64,000 nucleotides of DNA, from positions 310,001-374,000 of the forward strand of contig JACJWN010000006.1 of NCBI GenBank assembly GCA_020637165.1, written 5' to 3'. The notes beneath the pieces were generated by a model that saw nothing but the letters and a program-made list of their open reading frames with translations, did not search any database and was not told where the DNA came from. Origin of the DNA: Mycolicibacterium sp. Its GTDB lineage: Bacteria > Actinomycetota > Actinomycetes > Mycobacteriales > Mycobacteriaceae. Both the position numbers and the translations under genes were made by a program. This document shows, one piece after another, positions 40,910 through 48,050 of this stretch. Positions within the stretch are counted from its first letter, which is position 1. Every line of letters starts with the position of its first letter.

Positions 40910-41121
40910 TGCCAGCCAGCCCCGATATCAACGCCGGAGCCTGGTATCTGCGCGGCCGCTATGACCGGGGGTGGGACGTCTGCGAGCCGATCACCGGCGA
41001 GGTTCACGCCGAGATCGCAGTGGATCCGGAGGGCCACGAAATCACGGCCAACGGCGAGCGGTCCGCGGCCCTGGCCGGGGCCGAGGCTGTCCGCCGCTAC
41101 CTGCGGGCCATCGATAGCTGA
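40909..41121 (+). CDS. Small hypothetical protein coupled to accA3
   Basis: A 70-residue protein of unknown function. The ATG at 40909 shares its first base with the last base of the accA3 stop (TGATG), a strong coupling signal. The sequence (GAWYLRGRYDRGWDVCEPITG, AEIAVDPEGHEITANGERSAAL) is neither strongly charged nor hydrophobic and shows no signal peptide. It stops four bases before the sigF stop on the opposite strand. Coding status is probable given the coupling. Confidence 0.65.
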   Translation: MPASPDINAGAWYLRGRYDRGWDVCEPITGEVHAEIAVDPEGHEITANGERSAALAGAEAVRRYLRAIDS

Positions 41122-41125
41122 TCCC

Positions 41126-41908
41126 CTAAAGCTGATCCCGCAGCCGGGCCAGCGACTTGGCCAGTATCCGGGACACGTGCATCTGGGAGATCCCTACCCG
41201 CTCGGCGATCTGGGTCTGGGTCATCGACTCGACGAACCGCAGCATCAACACGGTACGTTCCCGCTCGGGCAGGGCGGCCAGCAACGGACGCAACGACTCG
41301 CGGTTCTCGATGCGCTCAAGGCCGCGATCGACCTCACCGAGGGTGTCGACGATGGCCGGGGCGTCCTCGTCCCCACCACCGCTGTCGATCGACAGGGTGT
41401 TGTAGGAACTGCCGGCGACCAGGCCCTCGACGACCTCCTGGCGGTCCATGCCGAGTTCAGCGGCCAGTTCGGTGGCCGTCGGCGACCGGCCGTGCCGCTG
41501 GGAAAGTTCCGATGTGGCCGCGCCCAGACGCAAGTGCAGTTCCTTGAGTCGCCGCGGCACCTTCACCGACCAGCTGTTGTCCCGGAAGTGGCGGCGCACC
41601 TCCCCCATGATGGTGGGCACGGCGAACGAGACGAAGTCCGATCCGGTCTCGACGTCATAGCGTTTCACCGCGTTGACCAGCCCGACCCGCGCCACCTGTG
41701 TCAGATCGTCGCGAGACTCCCCGCGACCCTCGAACCTGCGGGCGATGTGATCGGCCAGCGGCAGGCAACGCTCGATGATGCGGTCGCGCCGCCGGCGGAA
41801 ATCCTCGGAGTCGGGATCGGTCTTACCCAGTTCGCGGAACATGTCCGGAACGTCGGCATATTCGGAGGCAGACCGTGGGGATGAGCCATCGGCGGCTCGG
41901 GAGCTCAC
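41126..41908 (-). CDS. sigF: RNA polymerase sigma factor SigF
   Basis: A 260-residue group 3 sigma-70 factor of the B/F type. Regions 2 and 3 are seen in CLPLADHIARRFEGRGESRDDLTQ and YDVETGSDFVSFAVPTIMGE, and region 4 in QIAERVGISQMHVSRILAKSL, a helix-turn-helix. It directs stress and stationary-phase genes through GTTT-N16/17-GGGTA promoters. The GTG at 41908 overlaps the rsbW stop. Its operon is driven by a SigF-type promoter at 42414-42440, giving autoregulation. Confidence 0.95.
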   Translation of the reverse strand: MSSRAADGSSPRSASEYADVPDMFRELGKTDPDSEDFRRRRDRIIERCLPLADHIARRFEGRGESRDDLTQVARVGLVNAVKRYDVETGSDFVSFAVPTIMGEVRRHFRDNSWSVKVPRRLKELHLRLGAATSELSQRHGRSPTATELAAELGMDRQEVVEGLVAGSSYNTLSIDSGGGDEDAPAIVDTLGEVDRGLERIENRESLRPLLAALPERERTVLMLRFVESMTQTQIAERVGISQMHVSRILAKSLARLRDQL

Positions 41909-42348
41909 TGCGAAGAGCCCGCCCGCCTCGTGGTCAGGGTGATGCCGAACACATGTGCGCCCGACTCGTGGCCGTCCACGTGACCGTTGCGGAAAGTCTG
42001 CACCTCGTCGGTCAGTGAGCTGAGCACATGCCAGCTGATACTTCCCTCGGAGACGACCTCGTCGCGGGCGTCGCAAGTGGTCCACGCCTCGACCACCACC
42101 ACGTCTTTCCGGGGATCGACGACCACCTCCAGCATGGCCTCCGCGGTGGCCGACCCGATCAGCGCAGTGCAAGCCTCGTCGACCGCCAACCGCAGGTCGG
42201 AGACGGCGTCGAGACTCAGGTCGGAGAATGTCCCGACGGCCACGACCATGGTGCGCAGCAACGCCAGGTTCTCCAACCGGGCCGCGACCCTGAGTTCGAT
42301 GGCGGCAGGGCTGCGCTGCGCGGCCCGGCGGCGCACGCCGTCCGTCAT
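41905..42348 (-). CDS. rsbW: Anti-sigma factor RsbW (UsfX)
   Basis: A 147-residue anti-sigma factor of the GHKL type: the N-box region DLRLAVDEACTALIG and a C-terminal segment HVFGITLTTRRA. It holds SigF inactive until anti-anti-sigma factors or redox change release it. The ATG at 42348 has a gggagg ribosome binding site five bases upstream; the frame extends further upstream but without support. Overlaps sigF. Confidence 0.93.
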   Translation of the reverse strand: MTDGVRRRAAQRSPAAIELRVAARLENLALLRTMVVAVGTFSDLSLDAVSDLRLAVDEACTALIGSATAEAMLEVVVDPRKDVVVVEAWTTCDARDEVVSEGSISWHVLSSLTDEVQTFRNGHVDGHESGAHVFGITLTTRRAGSSQ

Positions 42349-42413
42349 GGAGCCTCCCGCCATCATCGCGCCGACAGTACTCCAGCCCCGGGAGGTCGTC
42401 ACGGTGCAGATTT

Positions 42414-42440
42414 ATACCCGTCGGACCGGATCGGCTAAAC
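42414..42440 (-). promoter_or_regulatory. SigF-type promoter for rsbW-sigF
   Basis: On the minus strand GTTT (42437-42440) and GGGTAT (42414-42419) are separated by 17 bases (42420-42436). This matches the mycobacterial SigF consensus and lies 65 bases before the rsbW start, so sigF is predicted to be autoregulated. Confidence 0.75.
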
Positions 42441-42484
42441 ATCGCACCGCCAGTGGGCGGGGGTGCCGGTATGTTGGCAACATC

Positions 42485-42676
42485 ATGACCAGGCCCGAGC
42501 CCCTCCCGAACGAAGTCCCGATCGACGATGCCGTCGAACAGTCCCGACCGCTGGTCGGGAACGATGAACAGGAACGGCTGCGGGATGAGGGCAGCCCGCC
42601 ACTGGAAGCCGACGCCCCGGACTGGCAGGAACAGCACCAACTCATCGAGGATGCCGGCGAAGACGATTTCCGCTGA
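42485..42676 (+). CDS. Small acidic conserved-looking protein
   Basis: A 63-residue acidic protein (RPEPLPNEVPIDDAVEQSRP, many Glu/Asp) starting ATG at 42485, divergent from rsbW. It has no hydrophobic segment and is probably disordered. I recall similar short acidic proteins beside sigF in fast-growing mycobacteria. TATGTT at 42470-42475 lies nine bases upstream of the ATG. Function unknown. Confidence 0.65.
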   Translation: MTRPEPLPNEVPIDDAVEQSRPLVGNDEQERLRDEGSPPLEADAPDWQEQHQLIEDAGEDDFR

Positions 42677-42689
42677 CCCGCAATCGTAG

Positions 42690-42716
42690 GTTTGAGCTCA
42701 CCGCACCGCCGGGTAC
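42690..42716 (+). promoter_or_regulatory. SigF-type promoter for the Rho-N-domain gene
   Basis: GTTT (42690-42693), a 17-base spacer (42694-42710) and GGGTAC (42711-42716) match the SigF consensus. It lies 49 bases upstream of the ATG at 42766. Confidence 0.7.
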
Positions 42717-42765
42717 AGGGCAGGTGGCGAAGGTCCAGCCGAAGTCCAGCCCGAAGGAGGTACCG

Positions 42766-42948
42766 ATGCTCAACAGCAGCATGGCCGCCACCCGCCAAAG
42801 CGACATCCGCTATTTCCGCCCCAGCCGGTCGTGTGCCTATGAAGGATGGACGGTCGCCGAACTCAAGAAGCGGGCGCGGCAACTGGGCATTTCCGGCTAC
42901 TCCGGGCTGAACAAGGAACGGCTGATCTCGCTGATCCGCAGCTACTGA
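42766..42948 (+). CDS. Small Rho termination factor N-terminal-domain protein
   Basis: A 60-residue protein whose second half is a SAP/Rho-N helix-extended-helix fold: EGWTVAELKKRARQLGIS followed by GYSGLNKERLISLIRSY. Such domains bind nucleic acid. The ATG at 42766 has gaaggagg five bases upstream. A SigF-type promoter precedes it, so it is probably a small stress-induced nucleic acid binder. The last seven bases overlap the end of the opposite gene. Confidence 0.85.
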   Translation: MLNSSMAATRQSDIRYFRPSRSCAYEGWTVAELKKRARQLGISGYSGLNKERLISLIRSY

Positions 42949-43232
42949 CGCCGGTGCACCTCGCGGCGGTGCTCGACGGCCAGCCAGACCGCCGCGGCCG
43001 CCCCGATCAGCGCCGTGACGGCCGCCGCCAGCGCCCCGTCGCCGGTGTCCCCCACAGCGAACAAATGGAGACTGAACGCCAATCCCAGAATGCCGACCGC
43101 GGCCAGCGCCAGCCCGGGGACAACGGCGGCGTACTTCATCATCTCGCCGGGAATCTGCTCATCAGTGCGGATGCGATGAACCGGCTTCCGGTTGCTCCGC
43201 TTTGTGTTTCTCGACATCGTTGTCTTGGACAT
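42942..43232 (-). CDS. UsfY-like small membrane protein
   Basis: A 96-residue protein with a basic N-terminal tail and two transmembrane segments (about residues 35-60 and 67-90), ending AVWLAVEHRREVHRRQ. Similar endings occur in UsfY of the M. tuberculosis sigF region, so I call it UsfY-like with moderate confidence. The ATG at 43232 follows a ggaggtgagg sequence. A SigF-type promoter (43257-43282) lies directly upstream. Convergent with the Rho-N gene. Confidence 0.6.
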   Translation of the reverse strand: MSKTTMSRNTKRSNRKPVHRIRTDEQIPGEMMKYAAVVPGLALAAVGILGLAFSLHLFAVGDTGDGALAAAVTALIGAAAAVWLAVEHRREVHRRQ

Positions 43233-43256
43233 TGTCCTCACCTCCCACCGAATGGG

Positions 43257-43282
43257 ATACCGCCCCGACGCCAGGACTAAAC
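43257..43282 (-). promoter_or_regulatory. SigF-type promoter for the UsfY-like gene
   Basis: On the minus strand GTTT (43279-43282) and CGGTAT (43257-43262, one base from GGGTAT) are separated by 16 bases. It lies 25 bases before the ATG at 43232. Confidence 0.55.
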
Positions 43283-43294
43283 CGAGGCGGGCAG

Positions 43295-43984
43295 TCAGTT
43301 GTCGGACAGTTCCCACACCGCCGCCGACATCCGGTCGGCAATCGTGGTCGCGGTGACCCGGCCGGAGTCATCGCCGCGGCAGGCCATCACCTGCAGGACG
43401 GCGTTGGCGCGCTGCCTCGCCTCACCGTGGCAGACCCAGGTCAGCGGGATTCCCATCTGCTGCTTGCGCCAGCGAACCGCATCGGAGTCGACGACGGGCA
43501 CGCTGAAACTCCATGCCGCGTCGCCACCGGTGCCCAGCGCCCGCTGGCCGTCGCAGGCCCGGGCGTCCCGAGTTCCCGCGGAGAAGGCCGATGCCGCCGC
43601 GGGCGTGTCCGGGTAGACCGCGACCGCCTCGGCGACCACCTGTTCGTGTCGGTCGCCGTCGGTGAGCAGCAGCACGTGGAATCGGGACCAGGAATCTCCG
43701 ATGAAGGCCGACATCCCGACCGCGTCGAGTGCGGAGCAGGCCGGAACCGCCGAGGAACCCGGTATCGGGCGGGACCGGTCGGCATCGACCTGCAATGTCG
43801 TCCCGACGAGGTCGGCGATCTCGACCGAACTCAGCAGAACCTGGTCGGCATCACCGGGGCGCAGCTGTCCGGCCGCCTGGGCGAAATCGAATACCGCGGC
43901 CCCCGACACCGTGTGTGCGCAGCCAGCGAGGGTCGCCGCCATCGATATCGATCCGGCGGCCAGGATTGCTTCCTGCAACCGCAT
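43295..43984 (-). CDS. Lipoprotein with PknH-like extracellular sensor domain
   Basis: A 229-residue lipoprotein with the lipobox ending TLAGC at about residue 22. The mature part shows the four-cysteine pattern of the PknH C-terminal sensor domain (ACSALD, ARACDG, WVCHGEA, MACRGDD) and the LLSSVEIADLVG start. Such domains are found on serine/threonine kinase PknH and on many mycobacterial lipoproteins. Ligand unknown. The ATG at 43984 is preferred over a TTG three codons earlier. It is next to the UsfY-like gene's SigF promoter, but on the same strand downstream of the glycosyltransferase. Confidence 0.75.
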   Translation of the reverse strand: MRLQEAILAAGSISMAATLAGCAHTVSGAAVFDFAQAAGQLRPGDADQVLLSSVEIADLVGTTLQVDADRSRPIPGSSAVPACSALDAVGMSAFIGDSWSRFHVLLLTDGDRHEQVVAEAVAVYPDTPAAASAFSAGTRDARACDGQRALGTGGDAAWSFSVPVVDSDAVRWRKQQMGIPLTWVCHGEARQRANAVLQVMACRGDDSGRVTATTIADRMSAAVWELSDN

Positions 43985-43995
43985 AGTGGCCAATG

Positions 43996-45240
43996 CTAGA
44001 CGGCTCCCACGGAGCGGCCCCGACTAAGCAGCCGATCCTCGATGAGATCCGCCCCGCGGCCTACCCCTCCGGTGGCGGCGAAGCCGTCGGCAACCCGGCG
44101 GGCGCCCTCGGTCATGGTCATCGCCTCACGCACCTTGTCGCGCAAGCTGCGGGTGGTCAACCGGCCGGCGGGCAGCCGGGTGCCACAGCGGGCCACCTCG
44201 ACGCGCATGGCGACTTCAGGCTGATCCCGGCCGAAGGGCACCACGCAGACCGGCACGCCCCGGTCGAGCGCCCGCACCGTCGCGCCCATCCCGCCGTGGG
44301 TGACCGCGCACACGGCGCGGTCGAGAACCGCGCCGTGCGGCACGAACTGCTGCACCGTCGCGTTCGGCGGAACCTCAAGATCGGCGGGAATTCCGGCGGG
44401 GAAGGTCACCACCACGTGCACCGGTTCGCCGGCCAGCGCCGCCAGGGCGGTGATGCCCAGCCTGGCGTCGGCCTGCCGGACCGAGGAGGTGGTGACCAGG
44501 ACGATCGGATCGGTGATCTCGGCCAGCCAGTCCGGGGTCTCGCCCTGGGGGCCCGTGCAGGCTCCGATCGGATGGACCCGGGGTCCCCAGTCCGGATGCG
44601 GGTACTCGAACGGCTCGCCGCCGACCACCAGCATCAGCGGGGCCCGGCGCAGGAACTCGTCCACCGATTCGACCCGGGGTGCGCCCACCGCGTCGCGCAC
44701 GGCGTTGATCCGTGGGAGCACCGGACGGTCCATGACCTGGTTGACCACCGCCCGCACGCCCAGATCCCGGAAAGCGCCCAGCGGTCCGCGCCGGGGCCGC
44801 ATTCCGGGTCCTACCGGAGGCATTCCGGCCGAGCGCAGGAACGGGGTGAACGGCGAGAACACCGCCCAGCCGAGGTCGCCGGCGTCGGCGGCCGACATCG
44901 CCCCCCAGCAGTTGGCGTCGATGATCAGCGCGTCCGGCCGGATCTCGGCCACGGCGCGGGCGAGATCGGCGACCTCAAGCTCCGCGCGCCGGCACAGCAC
45001 GTCCAAGGTCATCCGCAGCACGCCGAAGACGCTGCGCGCCGTCCAGTCCCGGCTGGTGATCTCCTCGATCCGGGGGTCCACGGCCCTGGTGGCCAGACCA
45101 AGCCGCTCACCGTGGGCGACTCCCGCGGCCAATGTCCGCAGATGGACCTCGTGACCGCGACCGGCCAGCTCGCGCAGCAGTTCACCGACCGGCAGCAGAT
45201 GGCCCAGCGCCGGCGATCCGTAGGCCAGGATCCGGCTCAT
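43996..45240 (-). CDS. Glycosyltransferase, MGT/UGT-like (GT1 family)
   Basis: A 414-residue GT-B enzyme. N-terminal ILAYGSPALGHLLPVGELL and the C-terminal donor motif AVCAVTHGGMGATVRALDRGVP (with HGG) match macrolide/flavonoid glycosyltransferases and other UDP-sugar natural product enzymes. The ATG at 45240 overlaps the epoxide hydrolase stop (ATGA), so the two are co-expressed. Acceptor unknown: perhaps a hydroxylated or dihydroxylated xenobiotic or lipid. In M. tuberculosis this place holds other genes. Confidence 0.85.
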   Translation of the reverse strand: MSRILAYGSPALGHLLPVGELLRELAGRGHEVHLRTLAAGVAHGERLGLATRAVDPRIEEITSRDWTARSVFGVLRMTLDVLCRRAELEVADLARAVAEIRPDALIIDANCWGAMSAADAGDLGWAVFSPFTPFLRSAGMPPVGPGMRPRRGPLGAFRDLGVRAVVNQVMDRPVLPRINAVRDAVGAPRVESVDEFLRRAPLMLVVGGEPFEYPHPDWGPRVHPIGACTGPQGETPDWLAEITDPIVLVTTSSVRQADARLGITALAALAGEPVHVVVTFPAGIPADLEVPPNATVQQFVPHGAVLDRAVCAVTHGGMGATVRALDRGVPVCVVPFGRDQPEVAMRVEVARCGTRLPAGRLTTRSLRDKVREAMTMTEGARRVADGFAATGGVGRGADLIEDRLLSRGRSVGAV

Positions 45241-46370
45241 CGCTTCGCCGTGTCGTCGCAGAAGGGGGCGCCGGAGAAGGGTTGGAAGAAGGCGCGAACG
45301 TCCTCGACGAACAATTCCGGCTGCTCGAAGGCAGCGAAGTGGCCGCCGCGCGGCATCTCCGTCCAGCGGGTGATGGTGTAGGCGTCCTCGCACCAGCTGC
45401 GTGGCGCCCGCAGGATCTCCTTCGGGAACCTCGCCACCCCGGTCGGCACCCGCACCTTGTGGCCGCCGCCGAAGGAGCCGAAACTCTCCCAGTAGAGCCG
45501 CGCCGAGGAGGTGGCGGAGTTGGTGGCCCAGTACAACATCACGTTGTCCAACAGTTCGTCCCGGGAGAGCACGTTCTCCGGATGGCCGTCGCAGTCGGTC
45601 CAGGCCCAGAACTTCTCCACGATCCAGGCCAGCTGCCCGGCCGGCGAATCGGCCAGGCCATAGCCGAGCGTCTGCGGACGGGTGCACTGCTGTTTGGAGT
45701 ATCCCGACTCCCACTGCCGATAGTGTTCGGCAGCGCTCAGGGCGTCCCGCACGTCGGGCGCCCGGCGCTCCGGAGTACCGGTGGGCGGCGCGATCGGCAT
45801 GTTGGTGTGGATCGCCACACAATTGCCGGCGTCACGCCCGATCTGAGTCGTCACCGCCGACCCCCAGTCACCTCCCTGAGCCCCGTAGCGCCGGTAACCC
45901 AGCCGGGTCATCAGGGTGTCCCAGGCCGCCGCGATCCGCTCCACGGTCCAACCGGTGGCGCTGGGTTTGCCGGAGAACCCGAAGCCTGGCAGCGTCGGGC
46001 AGACCACGTGGAAGTACTGGCTCAACGGCCCGATCACGTTCATGAACTCCACCACCGAGCCCGGCCAGCCGTGGGTGATCACCAGTGCCAGCGCGTCGGG
46101 GTCGGCGTTGCGCTGGTGGAGGAAGTGAATATCGCAGCCATCGATCTCGGTGACGAACTGATCGAAACGGTTCAGCCGCTCCTCACGGGACCGCCAGTCG
46201 TAGTCATCGGCCCAGTACGCGGCCAGTTCGCGGGTGTAGTCCAGGGGCATCCCCTGGCTCCAGTCCCCGACACACTCACGATCCGGCCAGCGGGTCCGGT
46301 GCAATCGGTCCCGCAGATCGACGAGGTCGGCATCGGGGACCCGGATCCGGAACGGTCGGACATCGGCCAT
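45237..46370 (-). CDS. Epoxide hydrolase (EHN plus alpha/beta hydrolase)
   Basis: A 377-residue microsomal-type epoxide hydrolase. The N-terminal lid (EHN) segment runs to about residue 90. The oxyanion HGWP is at 100-103, the catalytic nucleophile is D168 in GGDWGS, and the catalytic histidine is in MPRGGHFAAFEQPE near residue 350. It opens epoxides to diols. The ATG at 46370 starts the family N-terminus (ADVRPFRIRVP). It is divergent from the ferredoxin gene with 41 bases between, and coupled to the glycosyltransferase gene. Confidence 0.93.
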   Translation of the reverse strand: MADVRPFRIRVPDADLVDLRDRLHRTRWPDRECVGDWSQGMPLDYTRELAAYWADDYDWRSREERLNRFDQFVTEIDGCDIHFLHQRNADPDALALVITHGWPGSVVEFMNVIGPLSQYFHVVCPTLPGFGFSGKPSATGWTVERIAAAWDTLMTRLGYRRYGAQGGDWGSAVTTQIGRDAGNCVAIHTNMPIAPPTGTPERRAPDVRDALSAAEHYRQWESGYSKQQCTRPQTLGYGLADSPAGQLAWIVEKFWAWTDCDGHPENVLSRDELLDNVMLYWATNSATSSARLYWESFGSFGGGHKVRVPTGVARFPKEILRAPRSWCEDAYTITRWTEMPRGGHFAAFEQPELFVEDVRAFFQPFSGAPFCDDTAKR

Positions 46371-46397
46371 GTCAGTGATTATCGCGCCCGGTGCCAC

Positions 46398-46403
46398 TAG
46401 GGT
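46398..46403 (+). promoter_or_regulatory. -10 box for the ferredoxin-reductase-P450 operon (leaderless)
   Basis: TAGGGT ends eight bases before the ferredoxin ATG at 46412 in the 41-base divergent spacer. No Shine-Dalgarno sequence is visible. Confidence 0.45.
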
Positions 46404-46411
46404 CGGTAGCC

Positions 46412-46627
46412 ATGCGTCTGGTGGTGGATCTCAACAAGTGCCAGGGATACGCGCAATGCGTTCCGCTGGCCCCGGAGGTGCTCAAGCTCCTCGGCGAGGA
46501 GGCCCTCGCCTACGACCCCAACCCCGACGATTCCCAACGCCAGCAGGTGCTCCGGGCGGTTGCCTCCTGCCCGGTGCAAGCCATCATCTGCGAGGTCGAC
46601 CCACCGGCGGACCGGGACACCAAGTGA
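46412..46627 (+). CDS. [3Fe-4S]-type ferredoxin
   Basis: A 71-residue ferredoxin with three cluster ligands C10, C16 and C53 (C-x5-C...CP), the pattern of actinobacterial P450 ferredoxins; the missing fourth ligand implies a 3Fe-4S cluster. It hands electrons to the P450 two genes downstream. The stop codon overlaps the GTG of the reductase gene. Confidence 0.92.
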   Translation: MRLVVDLNKCQGYAQCVPLAPEVLKLLGEEALAYDPNPDDSQRQQVLRAVASCPVQAIICEVDPPADRDTK

Positions 46628-48039
46628 CCGGGAAAAGGGCCAAGACCTATTCGTTCGACACGATCCTCAACCAATTCCGGGCCGGCGGACACATCGCCAT
46701 CGTCGGCGCCTCGCTGGCCGGGTTGCGGGCCGCCGAAGCCCTGCGCGACAAGGGCTTCGAGGGCAGGCTGACCATCATCGGCGACGAACCGCACGAACCC
46801 TACGACCGTCCCCCGCTGTCCAAGCAGGTGCTCAAGGGCTGGGTGCCGGCCGACCACACCAAGCTCCCCCGGCTGCGCCGGGTCGATGCGGAGTGGAAGC
46901 TCGGCGTGGCGGCGGTGGGCTTGGATCGGATCAACCACGTGGTGAAACTGGGCAACGGCGAGGAGGTCAGCTACGACCGGCTGCTGATCGCCACCGGTAC
47001 CCGGGCCCGGCCGTGGCCCAAGCCCGAAGAAGCCGCCCTGCAAGGGGTGTTCACGGTGCGCACGGTGGAAGACGCCGCCGGACTGTCCGCCGCGCTGAAG
47101 GCGCGTCCGAAGCGGGTGCTGGTCATCGGGTCGGGCTTCGTCGGGTCGGAGATCGCCTCGGTGTGCCGGGACCTCGACCTTCCGGTGACGGTGGCCGAAC
47201 GCGGTAAAGGCCCGCTGATGGGGGCGCTCGGTGGTGTGATCAGCGAAATCGCCGCGCAGATGATGCGCGATTCCGGGGTGGACCTGCGCACCGGCGTTTC
47301 GGTCAGCTCCCTGAACGGCGACGACTCCGGACACGTCCGGTCGGCGACGCTGTCCGACGGCACGGTGCTCGACGTCGACGTGGTGATCCCGTCCCTGGGG
47401 TCCATCCGCAACGTGGAGTGGCTGGAAGGGGCGGGCCTGGCCGCCGGGCAGTGGGGTCTGGCGTGCGACGCCGGCTGCCGGGCCTTCGACATCAACGGGG
47501 TGGTGACCGACCACATCTTCGTCGCCGGCGACGTCGCCCGCGCCCCGCATGTGCTCTACGACTACGAGTTCATGTCGCAGGAGCACTGGGACAACGCGGT
47601 GTTCGGCGCCGAGGTGGCCGCCAACAACATGATCCACCTGGAAGTCGGCCGTCGCGCGCACCTGCCGCTGCCGTCGTTCTGGTCCGGACAGTTCGGGGTG
47701 AACATAAAAAGTGTCGGGGTGTGTTCGTTCGGCGACGAGATCGTGTTCACCCAGGGATCCCCGGAGGAGCGCCGGTTCGCCGCGGCCTACGGCAAGGACG
47801 GCCGCATCGTCGGCGCGGTGACCTTCAACCACGGTAAGTGGCTGCCCTACTACGCGGAACTGATCGAACGCTCGGCGCCGTTTCCGCCGCCGCCGCCCGG
47901 ATATGACCGGCCGACCAACGCCGAGGTGATGCCGGCTCGATTCCCCGATCCGCGAGAGCCCGCCGGCAATCCCGACGTGGTTCTGACCGGACACGACCCG
48001 ACCGACCGCACCGCCGAGTTCCGGCCGCGCAGCCATTAG
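46624..48039 (+). CDS. Ferredoxin reductase (FAD-dependent pyridine nucleotide type)
   Basis: A 471-residue oxidoreductase with two Rossmann folds: the FAD motif IAIVGASLAGLRAAEAL near residue 23, and the NAD(P)-binding motif VLVIGSGFVGSEIASV near residue 168, plus VFVAGDVARAP-type FAD motif. It belongs with rubredoxin/ferredoxin reductases supplying bacterial P450s. GTG at 46624 overlaps the ferredoxin stop. The C-terminal 70 residues are longer than in typical camphor-type reductases and rich in proline. Confidence 0.92.
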   Translation: MTGKRAKTYSFDTILNQFRAGGHIAIVGASLAGLRAAEALRDKGFEGRLTIIGDEPHEPYDRPPLSKQVLKGWVPADHTKLPRLRRVDAEWKLGVAAVGLDRINHVVKLGNGEEVSYDRLLIATGTRARPWPKPEEAALQGVFTVRTVEDAAGLSAALKARPKRVLVIGSGFVGSEIASVCRDLDLPVTVAERGKGPLMGALGGVISEIAAQMMRDSGVDLRTGVSVSSLNGDDSGHVRSATLSDGTVLDVDVVIPSLGSIRNVEWLEGAGLAAGQWGLACDAGCRAFDINGVVTDHIFVAGDVARAPHVLYDYEFMSQEHWDNAVFGAEVAANNMIHLEVGRRAHLPLPSFWSGQFGVNIKSVGVCSFGDEIVFTQGSPEERRFAAAYGKDGRIVGAVTFNHGKWLPYYAELIERSAPFPPPPPGYDRPTNAEVMPARFPDPREPAGNPDVVLTGHDPTDRTAEFRPRSH

Positions 48040-48050
48040 GAGCCGAAGAG

